The notes below the pieces were generated by a model that saw only the letters and a program-made list of their open reading frames with translations, was not told the DNA's origin and ran no database searches. A stretch of DNA of 64,000 nucleotides. It comes from an uncultured Erythrobacter sp. (GTDB taxonomy: Bacteria; Pseudomonadota; Alphaproteobacteria; Sphingomonadales; Sphingomonadaceae). How positions within the stretch are numbered: the stretch's first letter is position 1; the number at the start of each line of letters is the position of its first letter. The stretch covers positions 459,120-523,119 of the forward strand of contig CANKYZ010000002.1 in NCBI GenBank assembly GCA_947488325.1. The letters are read 5' to 3'. Shown here one piece after another: positions 8,031-18,100 of the stretch. A program made the translations under genes and the position numbers.

Positions 8031-9740
8031 ATGGCAACTGCACCAAATCCAACGCGCGACGATTTCGAAGCGCTTCTTAACGAACAACTCGGCGGCGCCG
8101 ACAGCGGAGGCTTTGAAGGCCGCGTTGTAAAGGGCACCATTACCGCAATTGAAGCCGGTAGCGCCGTTATCGATGTGGGCCTCAAAAGCGAAGGCCGCGT
8201 CAGTCTCAAAGAATTTGCACGCGGCGATGACGATCACGGCCTTAGCGTCGGTGACGAAGTCGAAGTTTATGTCGACCGCGTAGAAAACTCCGATGGCGAA
8301 GCCATGTTGAGCCGCGACCGCGCCCGCCGCGAAGCTGCTTGGGACAAACTCGAAAGCGAGTTTGGCGAAGGCAAACGCGTCGAAGGCCGTATCTTTGGCC
8401 GCGTCAAAGGCGGCTTTACGGTCGACCTCGACGGTGCCGTGGCCTTCCTGCCTGGATCACAAGTCGATATCCGCCCTGTGCGCGACGTCACTCCTCTGAT
8501 GGAGGTTCCTCAGCCATTCCAGATCCTCAAAATGGATCGCCGCCGCGGCAATATCGTGGTTTCACGCCGTGCCGTTCTCGAAGAGACTCGTGCGGAACAA
8601 CGCAGCGAACTGATCGACAAACTGGCTGAAGGTCAGGTTATCGAAGGCGTTGTGAAGAACATCACCGATTACGGTGCGTTTGTGGACCTTGGCGGTATCG
8701 ACGGCCTGCTCCACGTCACCGACATGAGCTACAAGCGGGTGAACCACCCCAGCGAGATTATCGAAATCGGTCAGACCGTTACCGTGCAGATCGTGCGTAT
8801 CAACGCCGAGACACAGCGTATCAGCCTTGGCATGAAGCAACTTGAAAGCGATCCTTGGGATGGCGTTGCTGCGAAATACCCGGTTGACATGAAGCTGTCT
8901 GGTCACGTCACAAACATCACCGAATATGGTGCATTTGTGGAGTTGGAAGCAGGCATCGAAGGCCTTGTCCACGTCTCCGAAATGAGCTGGACCAAGAAGA
9001 ACGTCCATCCGGGCAAGATCGTCAGCACTTCGCAAGAAGTCGACGTGATCGTCCTGGAAGTCGACAGCGAAAAACGTCGTATTTCGCTTGGCCTCAAGCA
9101 GGCTCAGCGCAATCCATGGGACGAATTTGCAGAGAAGTTCCCAGTGGGTGCCGAAGTTGCTGGCGAAGTCAAAAACGCCACCGAATTCGGTCTGTTCATC
9201 GGTCTCGACGGCGATGTCGATGGTATGGTCCACATGTCCGATATTGCATGGGGGATTTCGGGCGAAGACGCTCTGGCACTCCACCGCAAGGGTGAAGAAG
9301 TCAAAGCCGTTGTTCTCGATGTTGACGTTGAAAAAGAACGCATCAGCCTTGGCATGAAGCAACTTGAAAAAGGTGCTCCAACCGAAGCGGGTGCCGCAGC
9401 AGCTGGCTCGCTTCGCAAGAACCAGACTGTTACAGTCACCGTTCTTGAAGTGCGCGATGGCGGTCTTGAAGTGCAAGTCGGCGACGACGGCGCAACGGGC
9501 TTCATCAAGCGTTCGGACCTTGGCCGCGACCGCGACGAGCAACGCCCAGATCGTTTCCAGGTTGGAAGCAAGATCGATGCGATGGTCATCGGTTTCGACC
9601 GTTCAAAAAAACCAAACTTCTCGATCAAGGCGCGTCAAATCGCCGAAGAGAAAGAAGCAGTGCAGCAGTTCGGTTCGTCCGACAGCGGCGCATCGCTTGG
9701 CGACATCTTGGGCGAAGCGCTCAAGAAGAACGACGACTGA
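8031..9740 (+). CDS. rpsA: 30S ribosomal protein S1
   Basis: bS1 is the large RNA-binding ribosomal protein that helps mRNA docking. The 569-residue product contains six S1 (OB-fold) repeats. These can be followed by the recurring motifs FEGRVVKGTITAIEAG, VEGRIFGRVKGGFTVD, VKNITDYGAFVDLGGIDGLLHV, VTNITEYGAFVELEAGIEGLVHV, VKNATEFGLFIGLDGDVDGMVHM and a divergent last repeat. I choose the start MATAPNPTRDDFEALL at 8031, which has AGGAAA about 11 bases upstream and matches the usual family N-terminus. An in-frame ATG at 7971 would add 20 residues. A strong terminator follows. Confidence 0.96.
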   Translation: MATAPNPTRDDFEALLNEQLGGADSGGFEGRVVKGTITAIEAGSAVIDVGLKSEGRVSLKEFARGDDDHGLSVGDEVEVYVDRVENSDGEAMLSRDRARREAAWDKLESEFGEGKRVEGRIFGRVKGGFTVDLDGAVAFLPGSQVDIRPVRDVTPLMEVPQPFQILKMDRRRGNIVVSRRAVLEETRAEQRSELIDKLAEGQVIEGVVKNITDYGAFVDLGGIDGLLHVTDMSYKRVNHPSEIIEIGQTVTVQIVRINAETQRISLGMKQLESDPWDGVAAKYPVDMKLSGHVTNITEYGAFVELEAGIEGLVHVSEMSWTKKNVHPGKIVSTSQEVDVIVLEVDSEKRRISLGLKQAQRNPWDEFAEKFPVGAEVAGEVKNATEFGLFIGLDGDVDGMVHMSDIAWGISGEDALALHRKGEEVKAVVLDVDVEKERISLGMKQLEKGAPTEAGAAAAGSLRKNQTVTVTVLEVRDGGLEVQVGDDGATGFIKRSDLGRDRDEQRPDRFQVGSKIDAMVIGFDRSKKPNFSIKARQIAEEKEAVQQFGSSDSGASLGDILGEALKKNDD

Positions 9741-9866
9741 TTTTGATGCGCCCTCAAACTCCGGGGGCGGCCCATCCGGGTCGCTTGGCTCAGGCGCCAT
9801 AGAGCGCGGCGGCAAATCGGCGTTGCAACACCTGCTGTGTAGGGGGCGCTAGTCAAACAAAAAACG

Positions 9867-9902
9867 GACCCGTCTGCTTATCTGAGCAGGCGGGTCTTTT
9901 TT
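9867..9902 (+). terminator. rho-independent terminator of rpsA
   Basis: GACCCGTCTGCT, a six-base loop, then AGCAGGCGGGTC (12 pairs, one G-U) are followed by TTTTTT. This is a strong intrinsic terminator 126 bases after the rpsA stop and 30 bases before gloB. Confidence 0.9.
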
Positions 9903-9931
9903 CTTACCGCTAACGTGGTAGAATACCCTCC

Positions 9932-10687
9932 ATGCTTACAGTTCATCAATTCCCGTGCCTGTCCGACAATTACGGATTCCTGCTCCACAATTCTGTGACG
10001 GATGAAACCGCCGCGATCGATACGCCTGATGCGAAGGAGTATCTTCGTCAGGCAGAGTCGAAGGGTTGGAGGATCACCCATATCTGGAACACCCATTGGC
10101 ATCCTGATCATGCTGGCGGGAACGTAGAAATCGTAGCGGCTACCGGCGCGCGAGTGCTGGCGCCTAAAGAAGTAGAGAAGCTCTCCCCCATCGACCGCGT
10201 GGTCAACCATGGTGATACAGTGAACCTTGGTGAACACGGAGCTGATGTGATCGACGTTTCGGGCCACACAAACGGCCACATCGCCTTTCATGTGGTCGAA
10301 GAGGGCATAGCTTTTGTCGGCGATAGCGTCTTTGCGCTTGGCTGCGGACGTATGTTCGAAGGGGAGCCTGAACAGTTCTGGCGCAGCTTGGAACGGATCA
10401 AACGCCTGTCGACCGCAACGGTGCTTTATTGCGCGCATGAATACACTCAGGCGAATGCGAAATTTGCCCTCCATGCCGATCCAGACAACATTGCGCTGCA
10501 AGAATATGTTGCCGAAATCGACGCAAAGCGCGCTCGCGGCGAATGGACTGTACCCACCGTGTTGAAACGCGAATTGGAAACCAACCCATTCCTTCGCACC
10601 GATGATCCGGCAATCGTGGCAAAATGGGGCGGTAGCGCCCCTCACGAGACGTTTGCAGCGTTGCGGGCAGCCAAGGACAACTTCTAA
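9932..10687 (+). CDS. gloB: hydroxyacylglutathione hydrolase (glyoxalase II)
   Basis: GloB hydrolyses S-D-lactoylglutathione to D-lactate and glutathione in methylglyoxal detoxification. The 251-residue metallo-beta-lactamase-fold protein has the metal motif THWHPDH (H55, H57, D59, H60), SGHTNGHIAFH, FVGDSVFALGCGRMFEG and CAHEYTQANAKF. A C-terminal glutathione-binding region includes NPFLRTDDP. The length is typical. It begins a plus-strand pair with the quinone-oxidoreductase-like gene, with a 4-base gap. Confidence 0.95.
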   Translation: MLTVHQFPCLSDNYGFLLHNSVTDETAAIDTPDAKEYLRQAESKGWRITHIWNTHWHPDHAGGNVEIVAATGARVLAPKEVEKLSPIDRVVNHGDTVNLGEHGADVIDVSGHTNGHIAFHVVEEGIAFVGDSVFALGCGRMFEGEPEQFWRSLERIKRLSTATVLYCAHEYTQANAKFALHADPDNIALQEYVAEIDAKRARGEWTVPTVLKRELETNPFLRTDDPAIVAKWGGSAPHETFAALRAAKDNF

Positions 10688-10691
10688 CGCC

Positions 10692-11684
10692 ATGCGGCCC
10701 AAGATGCGGGTTTTGCGCGTAGAGAAGCTGTCTGACGACCTCTCAGGCACGACACTGTCAGATACCCCTGAACCTGAGCGCAAGCCGGGCGAGGTGCTGG
10801 TGCGTGTGTACGCGGCTTCGCTCAACTTCCCCGATCTGTTGATGACGCGCGGAGATTACCAGTTCAAACCGAAAACTCCCTTCATCAGCGGCCTTGAATG
10901 CGCCGGCGAAGTGATTGAGGCCGATCCGGATAGCGATTTTGCGCCGGGCGACCGGGTCATGGGCGGCAACAAGACCGGCGCTTTTGCAGAGGTTGCGAGT
11001 GTCCCTGAGCGCGGGCTATCGCGCATTCCATTTGGGTTAGACTTTCCAAAAGCGGCGGCGATGGGCGCGGCCTATTCCACCGCCTATACTGGCTTGGTCG
11101 AATTGTGCGGGTTGAAGCAGGGTCAATGGGTGCTCATTCACGGCGCGAGCGGCGGTGTGGGCCTAGCGGCTTGTGATCTGGCGAAGGCCCTGGGCGCGCG
11201 GGTGATTGCAGCCACCGGCATAGAAGCCAAGCGTACGGCGATCCAAGAGAGTGCCCAGCCCGAAGCCGTAGTCCTCTCTAATGGGCGATTCCGCGAAACC
11301 GTGTCCAAGATCACCAATGGCCAATTGTGTAACATCGTTTTCGATCCGGTAGGCGGTGACGTGTTTGACGAATCAACCCGCTGCGTCGCTTTTGGTGGGA
11401 AATTGGTCGTGGTGGGTTTCACCAGCGGACGAATTGCCGACATTGCGACCAATATTCCGCTGATCAAGGGGTTCTCAATCGTTGGTCTTCGCGCAGGCGA
11501 ATATGCGCGGCGTTTTCCTGAGAGGGGAACGGCGATCAATACCGCAATCGCAAGGTTGGCCGAGGAAGGCCGGATCAGTCCAGCGATAGATCGCACGTTG
11601 CCTTTATCGCAGTGGCGCGAAGGTTTTGAGGCGATGGCGAACCGCGAATTGATTGGTAAAGTGGTATTTAAGCCTGGCGCTTAA
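10692..11684 (+). CDS. zinc-free MDR-family NADPH:quinone oxidoreductase
   Basis: The 330-residue product is a medium-chain dehydrogenase/reductase. An N-terminal GroES-like domain carries AASLNFPDLLMTRGDYQFKP and FISGLECAGEV. The Rossmann domain has HGASGGVGLAACDLAKALGA, and the protein ends in the usual GKVVFKPG. It lacks the Cys zinc ligands of alcohol dehydrogenases, as expected for quinone or enoyl reductases. The true substrate cannot be read from sequence. The start at 10692 is 4 bases after gloB, so the two are likely co-transcribed. Confidence 0.88.
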   Translation: MRPKMRVLRVEKLSDDLSGTTLSDTPEPERKPGEVLVRVYAASLNFPDLLMTRGDYQFKPKTPFISGLECAGEVIEADPDSDFAPGDRVMGGNKTGAFAEVASVPERGLSRIPFGLDFPKAAAMGAAYSTAYTGLVELCGLKQGQWVLIHGASGGVGLAACDLAKALGARVIAATGIEAKRTAIQESAQPEAVVLSNGRFRETVSKITNGQLCNIVFDPVGGDVFDESTRCVAFGGKLVVVGFTSGRIADIATNIPLIKGFSIVGLRAGEYARRFPERGTAINTAIARLAEEGRISPAIDRTLPLSQWREGFEAMANRELIGKVVFKPGA

Positions 11685-11696
11685 CCACCTGAACTG

Positions 11697-11722
11697 AAAA
11701 AGGCGGCCCAATCAGACCGCCC
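11697..11722 (-). terminator. terminator of the atp Fo operon
   Basis: On the minus strand GGCGGTC, a short loop, then GGCCGCC form a hairpin (one G-U pair) followed by TTTTT. It lies 35 bases after atpF and faces the convergent gene. Confidence 0.8.
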
Positions 11723-11756
11723 TTCCCCAACTTACACATCCGAAAACTCGCGAACT

Positions 11757-12272
11757 TTAGAGCGAGGCAATCGCCTCGTCAGCCAGCGCCTTGTCCGCAG
11801 TGCCATCGTGACGTTCTGCGATCAGGCTGCGCGAGGCAGCTGCGGCAGCGTTAACGGCGCTCGCACGCACACTATCAATAGCTTCGCGTTCAGCAGCGGC
11901 GATCTTGTCTTCAGCCATGCGTTTGCGGCGCGCGACCATTGCTTCGCTATCCGCTTCGGCTTTGGTTACGATGGCATCAGCTTCACGCGCGGCGCCTTCC
12001 ATCATCGCTTCTGCGTCTTTTTCAGCGCCCGCAATCTTGGCAGCATATTCGCCACGAAGTGCCTCAGCTTCAGCGCGTAGCGCTTTGGCTTCGTCAAGCT
12101 GTTGCTTGATTTCGGCAATCTTGTTGTCGAGCCCGCCAGTGATCATGTTGGGAACCCTCTTCCAAAGGAGTACAGCGATCAGCACTAGCATCGCAATCGA
12201 AACCCATTGATAGGAATCGAGGCCAAATGCAGACGGCCCGTCGGCAATTGTGAGGGTGATAAGATCAACCAT
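11757..12272 (-). CDS. atpF: ATP synthase Fo subunit b
   Basis: The 171-residue subunit b has one N-terminal membrane helix (YQWVSIAMLVLIAVLLWKRV, about residues 21-40). A long, highly charged Ala-rich coiled coil forms half of the peripheral stalk. It starts inside the end of atpF' (8-base overlap), which indicates coupling. The operon order here is atpI-atpB-atpE-atpF'-atpF. The F1 genes are not in this window. Confidence 0.93.
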   Translation of the reverse strand: MVDLITLTIADGPSAFGLDSYQWVSIAMLVLIAVLLWKRVPNMITGGLDNKIAEIKQQLDEAKALRAEAEALRGEYAAKIAGAEKDAEAMMEGAAREADAIVTKAEADSEAMVARRKRMAEDKIAAAEREAIDSVRASAVNAAAAASRSLIAERHDGTADKALADEAIASL

Positions 12273-12759
12273 TGGCGAGCGCTTTCTTCACAGCAGACCG
12301 TGCGGCCCGCTTATCGACTTTAGCACCGGCTAGCCGGGCAACGATATCTTGAGTGGCTTCTGCAGCGACATCTTCGACCTCAGCCATCGCGGCGCTGCGC
12401 GCTTCATCAATCGCAGTTGCCGCTTTGCTGAGTTTTGTGTCGAGACGCTTTTGCGCGGCGGCCAGCTTCTTTGCCGAAGTGGCTGCCGCCTTTGCCTTGG
12501 CATTCGCAATAAGCGCCTGTGCATTCGCACGGTTCTCATTTTCACGCTCACGCCAGGTTTCTTCCTGAGCATCAGCATCATCACGAGCACCCTGCGCAGC
12601 GGCAAGGTCGTCAGCGATCTGCTTATCACGCAGCGCCACAGTCCCCATCACTTTGGGAACCATGCCGCGTCCGATGACGACAAAGGTTATGCCGAAAAAC
12701 ACCAACAACCAGAATATCTGGCTGGAGAAGGTTTCGAGTAGCTGATCTATCTGAGGCAT
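12265..12759 (-). CDS. atpF': ATP synthase Fo subunit b'
   Basis: The 164-residue protein begins MPQIDQLLETFSSQIFWLLV, the usual start of the b' (AtpG-type) subunit, with a single membrane helix at about 12-32. A long Ala/Lys/Glu coiled coil follows. A b/b' heterodimer replaces the b2 homodimer in photosynthetic lineages and many alphaproteobacteria. It lies 90 bases after atpE and overlaps atpF by 8 bases. Confidence 0.92.
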   Translation of the reverse strand: MPQIDQLLETFSSQIFWLLVFFGITFVVIGRGMVPKVMGTVALRDKQIADDLAAAQGARDDADAQEETWRERENENRANAQALIANAKAKAAATSAKKLAAAQKRLDTKLSKAATAIDEARSAAMAEVEDVAAEATQDIVARLAGAKVDKRAARSAVKKALANG

Positions 12760-12849
12760 ATTTGCTGGCCCGAGCGTTCAATAAATAGAGGGTGTGTTAG
12801 GCCGGTTTGCCTAGTCGCAAACCAGCCTACACAATTCAAAACGTCGAAA

Positions 12850-13077
12850 TTAAGCGACGAAGATCAGAATCATGGCAACAACAAACGCCAGCAGGCCGAG
12901 AAGCTCAGCTGCGGCGAAGCCGATGAAAAGACGGCCCTGTTGACCATCAGCCGCGCCAGGATTGCGCAGCGCGCTTTCGAGGAACGAACCAAAGACGTTA
13001 CCAACACCGATGGCGGCCATACCGGCACCGATTGCTGCGAGGCCTGCGCCGATGAGCTTGGCTGCTTCTGCTTCCAT
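12850..13077 (-). CDS. atpE: ATP synthase Fo subunit c
   Basis: The 75-residue proteolipid has two hydrophobic hairpin helices. The first has the Gly/Ala-rich packing pattern (IGAGLAAIGAGMAAIGVGNV). The polar loop contains RNPGAADGQQ. The second helix has the ion-binding Glu in FAAAELLGLLAFVVAMIL. The lack of the sodium-binding residue pattern suggests proton coupling. Confidence 0.95.
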   Translation of the reverse strand: MEAEAAKLIGAGLAAIGAGMAAIGVGNVFGSFLESALRNPGAADGQQGRLFIGFAAAELLGLLAFVVAMILIFVA

Positions 13078-13127
13078 TGTAAAAACTCCTTAAAAATCAA
13101 TTCTGTTGGAAAGGGAAATTGTGAAAC

Positions 13128-13916
13128 TTAATGAAGATGTTCAGCGTCGTTGATGTAGAGCGACGTGAGCAATGCAAAGACATAGGCCTGAATACCCGCG
13201 ACCAGAATTTCGAGAGCGCTAATGCCAATCATCAGCGCAAAACTGGGAACGGCCACAATCAGGCTGGTGCCGATGCCGTAATTGAACCCATCAATCACAA
13301 AGCTCGACAGAACTTTGAGCAGAACGTGACCTGCCATCATCGCTACGAATAGTCGCAATGCGAGGCTGAACGGTCGGATCATGAATGAGAACAGTTCAAT
13401 CAGGAAAATTGCCGGAATCATGAGCAATGGCGTTCCATGCGGCACGAACAGCGTGAAAAATTTGATGCCGTGCTTCGCGAAACCCACAATCAGGACGATC
13501 GAGAAACTGATCACGGCAAGAACACCAGTTACTGTAAAGTGGCTGGTGAATGTGAAAGCGTGGAAACCGGGGATAATGCCGACTGGCATAAGGCCGAGCA
13601 GGTTCGCAAACAGGATGAACATGAACAGGCTAAAGACATAGGGCACATATTTGCGCCCTTCCTTGCCAATATTCGCCTCCAGCATGTCGTCGATAAAGCC
13701 AGTGAAAGTTTCCACAGCCATCTGCCAACGGCCCGGCACAAGCTCACGCTTCATGCCGCCATATACAAACGCCCAAAGCAAGACGACCGTAATGGCCATC
13801 CACAATGCGGAATTGGTGAACGCGATGTTGAATCCAGCAATATCCCAGCTCGAACCGAACAAGGGTTCAATCTGGAATTGCTTCATCGGATCGACTTTGC
13901 CTTCGTCGGCTGCCAC
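13128..13916 (-). CDS. atpB: ATP synthase Fo subunit a
   Basis: The 262-residue subunit a has five or six membrane helices. The essential Arg lies in the SFMIRPFSLALRLFVAMMAGHVLL helix, and the second conserved helix ends the protein (LVAGIQAYVFALLTSLYI). Together with the c ring it forms the proton channel. The start is GTG at 13916. An in-frame ATG ten codons later would remove the VDP segment, which looks conserved. The gene lies 50 bases before atpE. Confidence 0.95.
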   Translation of the reverse strand: MAADEGKVDPMKQFQIEPLFGSSWDIAGFNIAFTNSALWMAITVVLLWAFVYGGMKRELVPGRWQMAVETFTGFIDDMLEANIGKEGRKYVPYVFSLFMFILFANLLGLMPVGIIPGFHAFTFTSHFTVTGVLAVISFSIVLIVGFAKHGIKFFTLFVPHGTPLLMIPAIFLIELFSFMIRPFSLALRLFVAMMAGHVLLKVLSSFVIDGFNYGIGTSLIVAVPSFALMIGISALEILVAGIQAYVFALLTSLYINDAEHLH

Positions 13917-13964
13917 GATCTCTTTATCCCTAAAACCTGTAAAAACGCGCCCTGAATTTGGACC

Positions 13965-14291
13965 TTATGATGGGTCCTCAGGGCGAGTGTTTGCGCCGCG
14001 AATAATGTTCCTGAAGGCAAGCCCTATTCCTAAGAACAGACCAACCAACAGACCCCAAGGCAAAGTCCCGACAAGCGCATCAAACGCCCAGCCAATGACT
14101 GTGCCACCAAGAATTCCACCAAGCAGATCCGCTAGCACTCGGTTGCCGCTGCGATAATTCGCATCGGCCCCTTGCACCGTTGGCCGGTTACGCTGTTCTT
14201 CGCGCTCGCGTGCGGCTTTTAACCGCGCCTCGAGCGCGTCAATCCGCGCATCCTCAGCGATGGGTTCTCCGGCAGGTTTCTCGTCGCTCAT
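13965..14291 (-). CDS. atpI: AtpI/AtpZ-type ATP synthase accessory protein
   Basis: The 108-residue product heads the Fo operon. It has an N-terminal charged helix (DALEARLKAAREREEQRNRP), then two membrane helices (LLGGILGGTVIGWAFDAL and LPWGLLVGLFLGIGLAFRNI). This is the short AtpI/AtpZ family, linked to magnesium uptake and to assembly of the c ring. The position directly upstream of atpB fits. Confidence 0.85.
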   Translation of the reverse strand: MSDEKPAGEPIAEDARIDALEARLKAAREREEQRNRPTVQGADANYRSGNRVLADLLGGILGGTVIGWAFDALVGTLPWGLLVGLFLGIGLAFRNIIRGANTRPEDPS

Positions 14292-14405
14292 GCATGCTTC
14301 CTTTTAAGGGATGCGAGGCACTCAGCATAAAGGTGCCCGCCGAGGGCGCCTGCCCCCTAGAAGAGGGCAAAACTCGAGTCAATGGTAGGAGGTCGACGAT
14401 TTACC

Positions 14406-14801
14406 TTAAGGGCAGATGCCAAGCCGCTCTGGCGGGGCAGCGGTGCGGGTTTGCCAAGAGCCATCAGGCGCCTGATACTTCTCCCCCGCAGAAGTGCGCG
14501 CGATGGCCTGACAGCCCGCGGTTGTCGCATATTGTTCCAATGTTGCGCCGTTTTCCTGCGCTTTTGCAGCGTAAACTGCGCGGCGGCGAATGTTGATATC
14601 ATTAACCAATGTTTGCAGTTGCGGAGTCGTCGCGCCGACAATGCCGATATAGCCATCGGTTTGCTCGCCAATCGAACCGTTAGCGCGCGCCGCTGCATAA
14701 GCGGGATCGCGCTGCGCCTGTGCCGGCGCAATTACGCCGGTAAGTGCGACAAATCCTGCGGCAGCTGTAATCAGCGTATTGCGGATCATGGTCATTTTCA
14801 T
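14406..14801 (-). CDS. ydbL: YdbL-family (DUF1318) periplasmic protein
   Basis: The 131-residue product has a Sec signal peptide (IRNTLITAAAGFVALTGVIAPAQAQ). The mature domain contains GSIGEQTDGYIGIV, NDINIRRRAVYAAKAQENG and GEKYQAPDGSWQTR, the DUF1318/YdbL signature. YdbL works with YdbH and YnbE in the E. coli envelope. Starts at 14801, 14795 or 14789 are all possible. The ribosome site AGAGGA best suits the second, and the difference is only a few residues. It is the last gene of the ydbH-ynbE-ydbL operon. Confidence 0.85.
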   Translation of the reverse strand: MKMTMIRNTLITAAAGFVALTGVIAPAQAQRDPAYAAARANGSIGEQTDGYIGIVGATTPQLQTLVNDINIRRRAVYAAKAQENGATLEQYATTAGCQAIARTSAGEKYQAPDGSWQTRTAAPPERLGICP

Positions 14802-14838
14802 CGTTCCTCTGGCCAAATTTGGCCGCCTGATGCGAATA

Positions 14839-15039
14839 TCAAAATATATCCGCGTTCTCGTCAATAGTATTGCTGGCGTCCTCTGCCAGCCGGTAAAGCA
14901 CTTCAGCCCGAATATTAATGTCGAGCTGGATCACAATTGGTTCTTCGGGGGCATTAACATTGATACACCCAGAAAGAGCCAACGCTCCAAGAGCAGCACT
15001 CAGTCCCAAAATCACTCTCTTCGCCAAGTCTTTATCCAT
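14839..15039 (-). CDS. ynbE: YnbE-family lipoprotein
   Basis: The 66-residue lipoprotein has lipobox LALSGC at about residues 20-25, followed by INVNAPEEPIVIQLDINIRAEVLY and ending ENADIF, like E. coli YnbE. YnbE is an outer-membrane lipoprotein that interacts with the C-terminus of YdbH. The start MDKDLAKRV at 15039 gives a normal-length lipoprotein signal. An ATG at 15111 overlaps the ydbH stop as ATGA and is in frame. It would give an unusually long N-terminus but would couple translation to ydbH. Confidence 0.82.
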   Translation of the reverse strand: MDKDLAKRVILGLSAALGALALSGCINVNAPEEPIVIQLDINIRAEVLYRLAEDASNTIDENADIF

Positions 15040-15107
15040 TCTTTGCCCCGGACCGTCTTCGTGCGCATTCGTGGCGCCGGCATTAAGTCGGGTCAATTTC
15101 AGCTCTC

Positions 15108-18100
15108 TCATGGCAGATCTTCGCTTTCTGGAGGTTGAACGGCCGGTTCATTGCGCCGCTGCGCATCGTCCGTTTCATGGCTGTTTTCTGGAGTGGGTGG
15201 AAAGTCTGGTTCCGGTTGTTGGAAAGGCGCTCTGGGCAAAATTTGCCCATCTTCAATCGTGAGCAAACCCTGATCTATCGGATCACCAAATGCAGATGGA
15301 TCAAACAATCCGCGCGCAATGGTTGAAAGCAGGAAGAAATTTTCCGACCGGACATTGATGTTAAATCGAATTGGAATTTCGGCGATTTTCCGGGTGACAA
15401 AATTCTTACTGGCCCCTTCGCCTTGGCGAATTCCATCAATGTTAAATCTGGTGATGATCTCGCCAGCCAGATTACCGTTCAGCTCAACGCTCATCTGGCT
15501 GTAATCAATCGACCGGAGCGTTTGGAAGACGTAATTGCTCATCGCTCCCAAGTCTTCGTAGGTTAGCTCTCCAATATAAGAGACATTGCCGCCAGGCGGC
15601 CGTGACACCAGGTATCCGCCCTTGATCGAACCGTTGCCGAGCGCATCGAAGCTCACTGGCAAAGTGCCGTCAAATATCCCGCTAACACCTAAATTTGTAA
15701 GCTCCGCCTGAGCCACAAAGGCCGCGGCATCCAACCCGACAAGTTCGATGACATAGTTCTGTCCGTCCCTGCCGCCATTGGCGATCGTTGTCGGCTGAAC
15801 GACCATCTCGCCGCCCATTAACGGCCAACGCCCATCTTCCAACCTGACGGTTTCACTGTCGATCAGAGTATAGACGATGCGCCCGTTCAGCGTCTCAATC
15901 CCAGTATTGATCGAAGCGATTTCGACAACTTGAGAAGGCGCGGTCGTGACATTGATCAGATCGGTAAAGACGATTTCGCCTTTAACCCCGCGAACTGGTC
16001 CAAACACAGTGGCGAAATCGAAATTATCGGTGCTGAACGTGCCGGAGCTGGTGACGTCGTCTTCGCTCCAGTCGAATCGGCCTGAGCCTTGCACGGTCCC
16101 TTCAGCGAGCGCGATCGTGCCCTTTGCCAGATAGGTCAGATCAGCAGGCTGGAGTGCGTCGCCAAAGTTTAGCGATGGGATGTCGATATCTGCCCCCCCT
16201 ACTCCGCTCGACAAATCATGGCCTATGGACAAATTGGAAATGAGGACACCTGAGGCCGCATGGCGCAATCCTGCATCAACCTGGATTCGATTATCTTCAA
16301 GCGTCAGGCTCGCCGCTTGCGCAGAGAGCGGTTCAAAGCGTGGCTTCGGGTCAATTTCAGGATCAGGGCGATCTGTAAGAATGAAGGCAGAATCGCTAAG
16401 GCGAAGCACGCTGTCTTCGAAGGACCAGTTGCCGTTCAAATCAGTAAGGTTGAGCGGTATAATATCCATCGTCACCGCGCTCTCCGCGAAAGTGCCTCCG
16501 ATTGTTTCCCCAATACCGCCTTGAAAATCACCGATTGAAAGGCGCAACGCGCTTTCTGGTTGCCCAATAACCGCTTCCACCCCTTCAAGCTCAAACGGCC
16601 CCGGGTAGCTCAACACTGCACGATCCGCTGCGATTGACGCAGGTGTCCCTGACAAAGCGCCTATCAACTCCAGGTCTCTAGTGGCGAACGACAGGTTGAA
16701 TGCATCATCGTAACGCACCATTGCCCCGCCATTTGCCGGACAAAGCGCGAATTTCCGACCTTGCAAAGTGAGTTCGGAATAGGTCAGCCCTGTCAGACTT
16801 AACTCAGTACAGCGTTGGCCAACCGCAAGGCCCGATGCACTTGACCAAGTCCCTTCTATGGGGAGCGCAAGCCCGCGAACCGATCCGCCAGGAATGACAC
16901 CTTCGGCCTGCAAACGACCGTTGAAACTTACCCGGCCGCGTTGATCCTGTCGCACTTCCATCCGCGGAATTGCCATAGAATCGGCTCCTTGCCGATATTC
17001 TGCCATGGTCAGTCGCAGCGCGAGATCGCCGCTACCGACCTGCTCCATTCGGCCATTGATCCGTGGAATATCAGGTCCACCGGTCAGAATATTGCCGGAA
17101 AGGCGTTGAGCACCCGCTTGATCGCCATCGGAGCTTGAGTAGCTGAGACGCGAAAGAGCCAGCACCGTTTCACCGCTAGCACTGCGCAGCCGCGCTTCGG
17201 GTATGATGAGGCTATTGGTGCCTTCGTTCATTCTCAATGTGAGATCGCCCGCCAGCCGACCGCCCTTTAAAGCGCGAGAAAGCCCCTCTTCAAATTTGCC
17301 CAGCAGTGATTCAAGCAACGTTCCGCTGACAGCCGCGCGAGCATCTGACAACGCCCCACCCTGACCAAGTTTTATCGCTGCATCTTCTCCGTCGAACCGC
17401 GCAGACCAATCAACCCGCTCAAACCCATTAGAAGCGCGCAAATCCCCGTCGAGTGACAGTTTCGCGAGCTCTACATTGGGCCCAGCAATTCCAATGCCAA
17501 GCAGTTCATGCTGCAAAGTCAGGCCGCCCGCGTCATCTTCAGAATCGCCCGTTAAGCCATAAGTGAAATCGGAATTGGCCGTCAGCTCTGCCAAAGAAAG
17601 GCCGGCATAGAGAACTTCTTCAGATTCTATGTTGATCGAGCCATCGAGAGAGCTGAAATCTTGTGTGAGGGTGAATCGAACCTGGGTATCGGCAGACTTT
17701 ATATTGCCATCAGCGCAATCGACCCCGTTCAGCCTGACAGGGCCTTCAAAACTGGGTTGACCTCCAGATGTGGTCAGATCGCCATAAAGGGTCGCCGTGT
17801 TGACCGAACAGTCCTGCACGCCCAGTTTTGATCCCGTCGCGGCAAGTATGCCTTCGAAATCATCATTAAGGGAACCTTCCCCCTCCAGCTTGATACCGAT
17901 CATGCCGTAATCGCTATCAATCTGCGCGCGGCCATCGATGATAGTGACATCGAATTCTGGCAAGGCGGCAGGTTCATCGCTCTCGGCTAACAGTAAGGGA
18001 TCAAGTGCGCCTAAGCTGAAAGTACCATCGCGAAACGTGCCGTACAGGCGCGGCTTGGTCAATTCGATCCGCGCAATCTCAGGAACGCCAAGAGTGTAGG

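Noticed and set aside
8562..9542. A 326-codon open frame on the minus strand inside rpsA
   Set aside because: It is the antisense shadow of the repetitive S1 coding sequence. The plus-strand product is unmistakable S1.
9878..10825. A 315-codon minus-strand frame opposite gloB
   Set aside because: gloB on the plus strand has the metal-binding motif and the correct length. The minus frame has no recognisable content.
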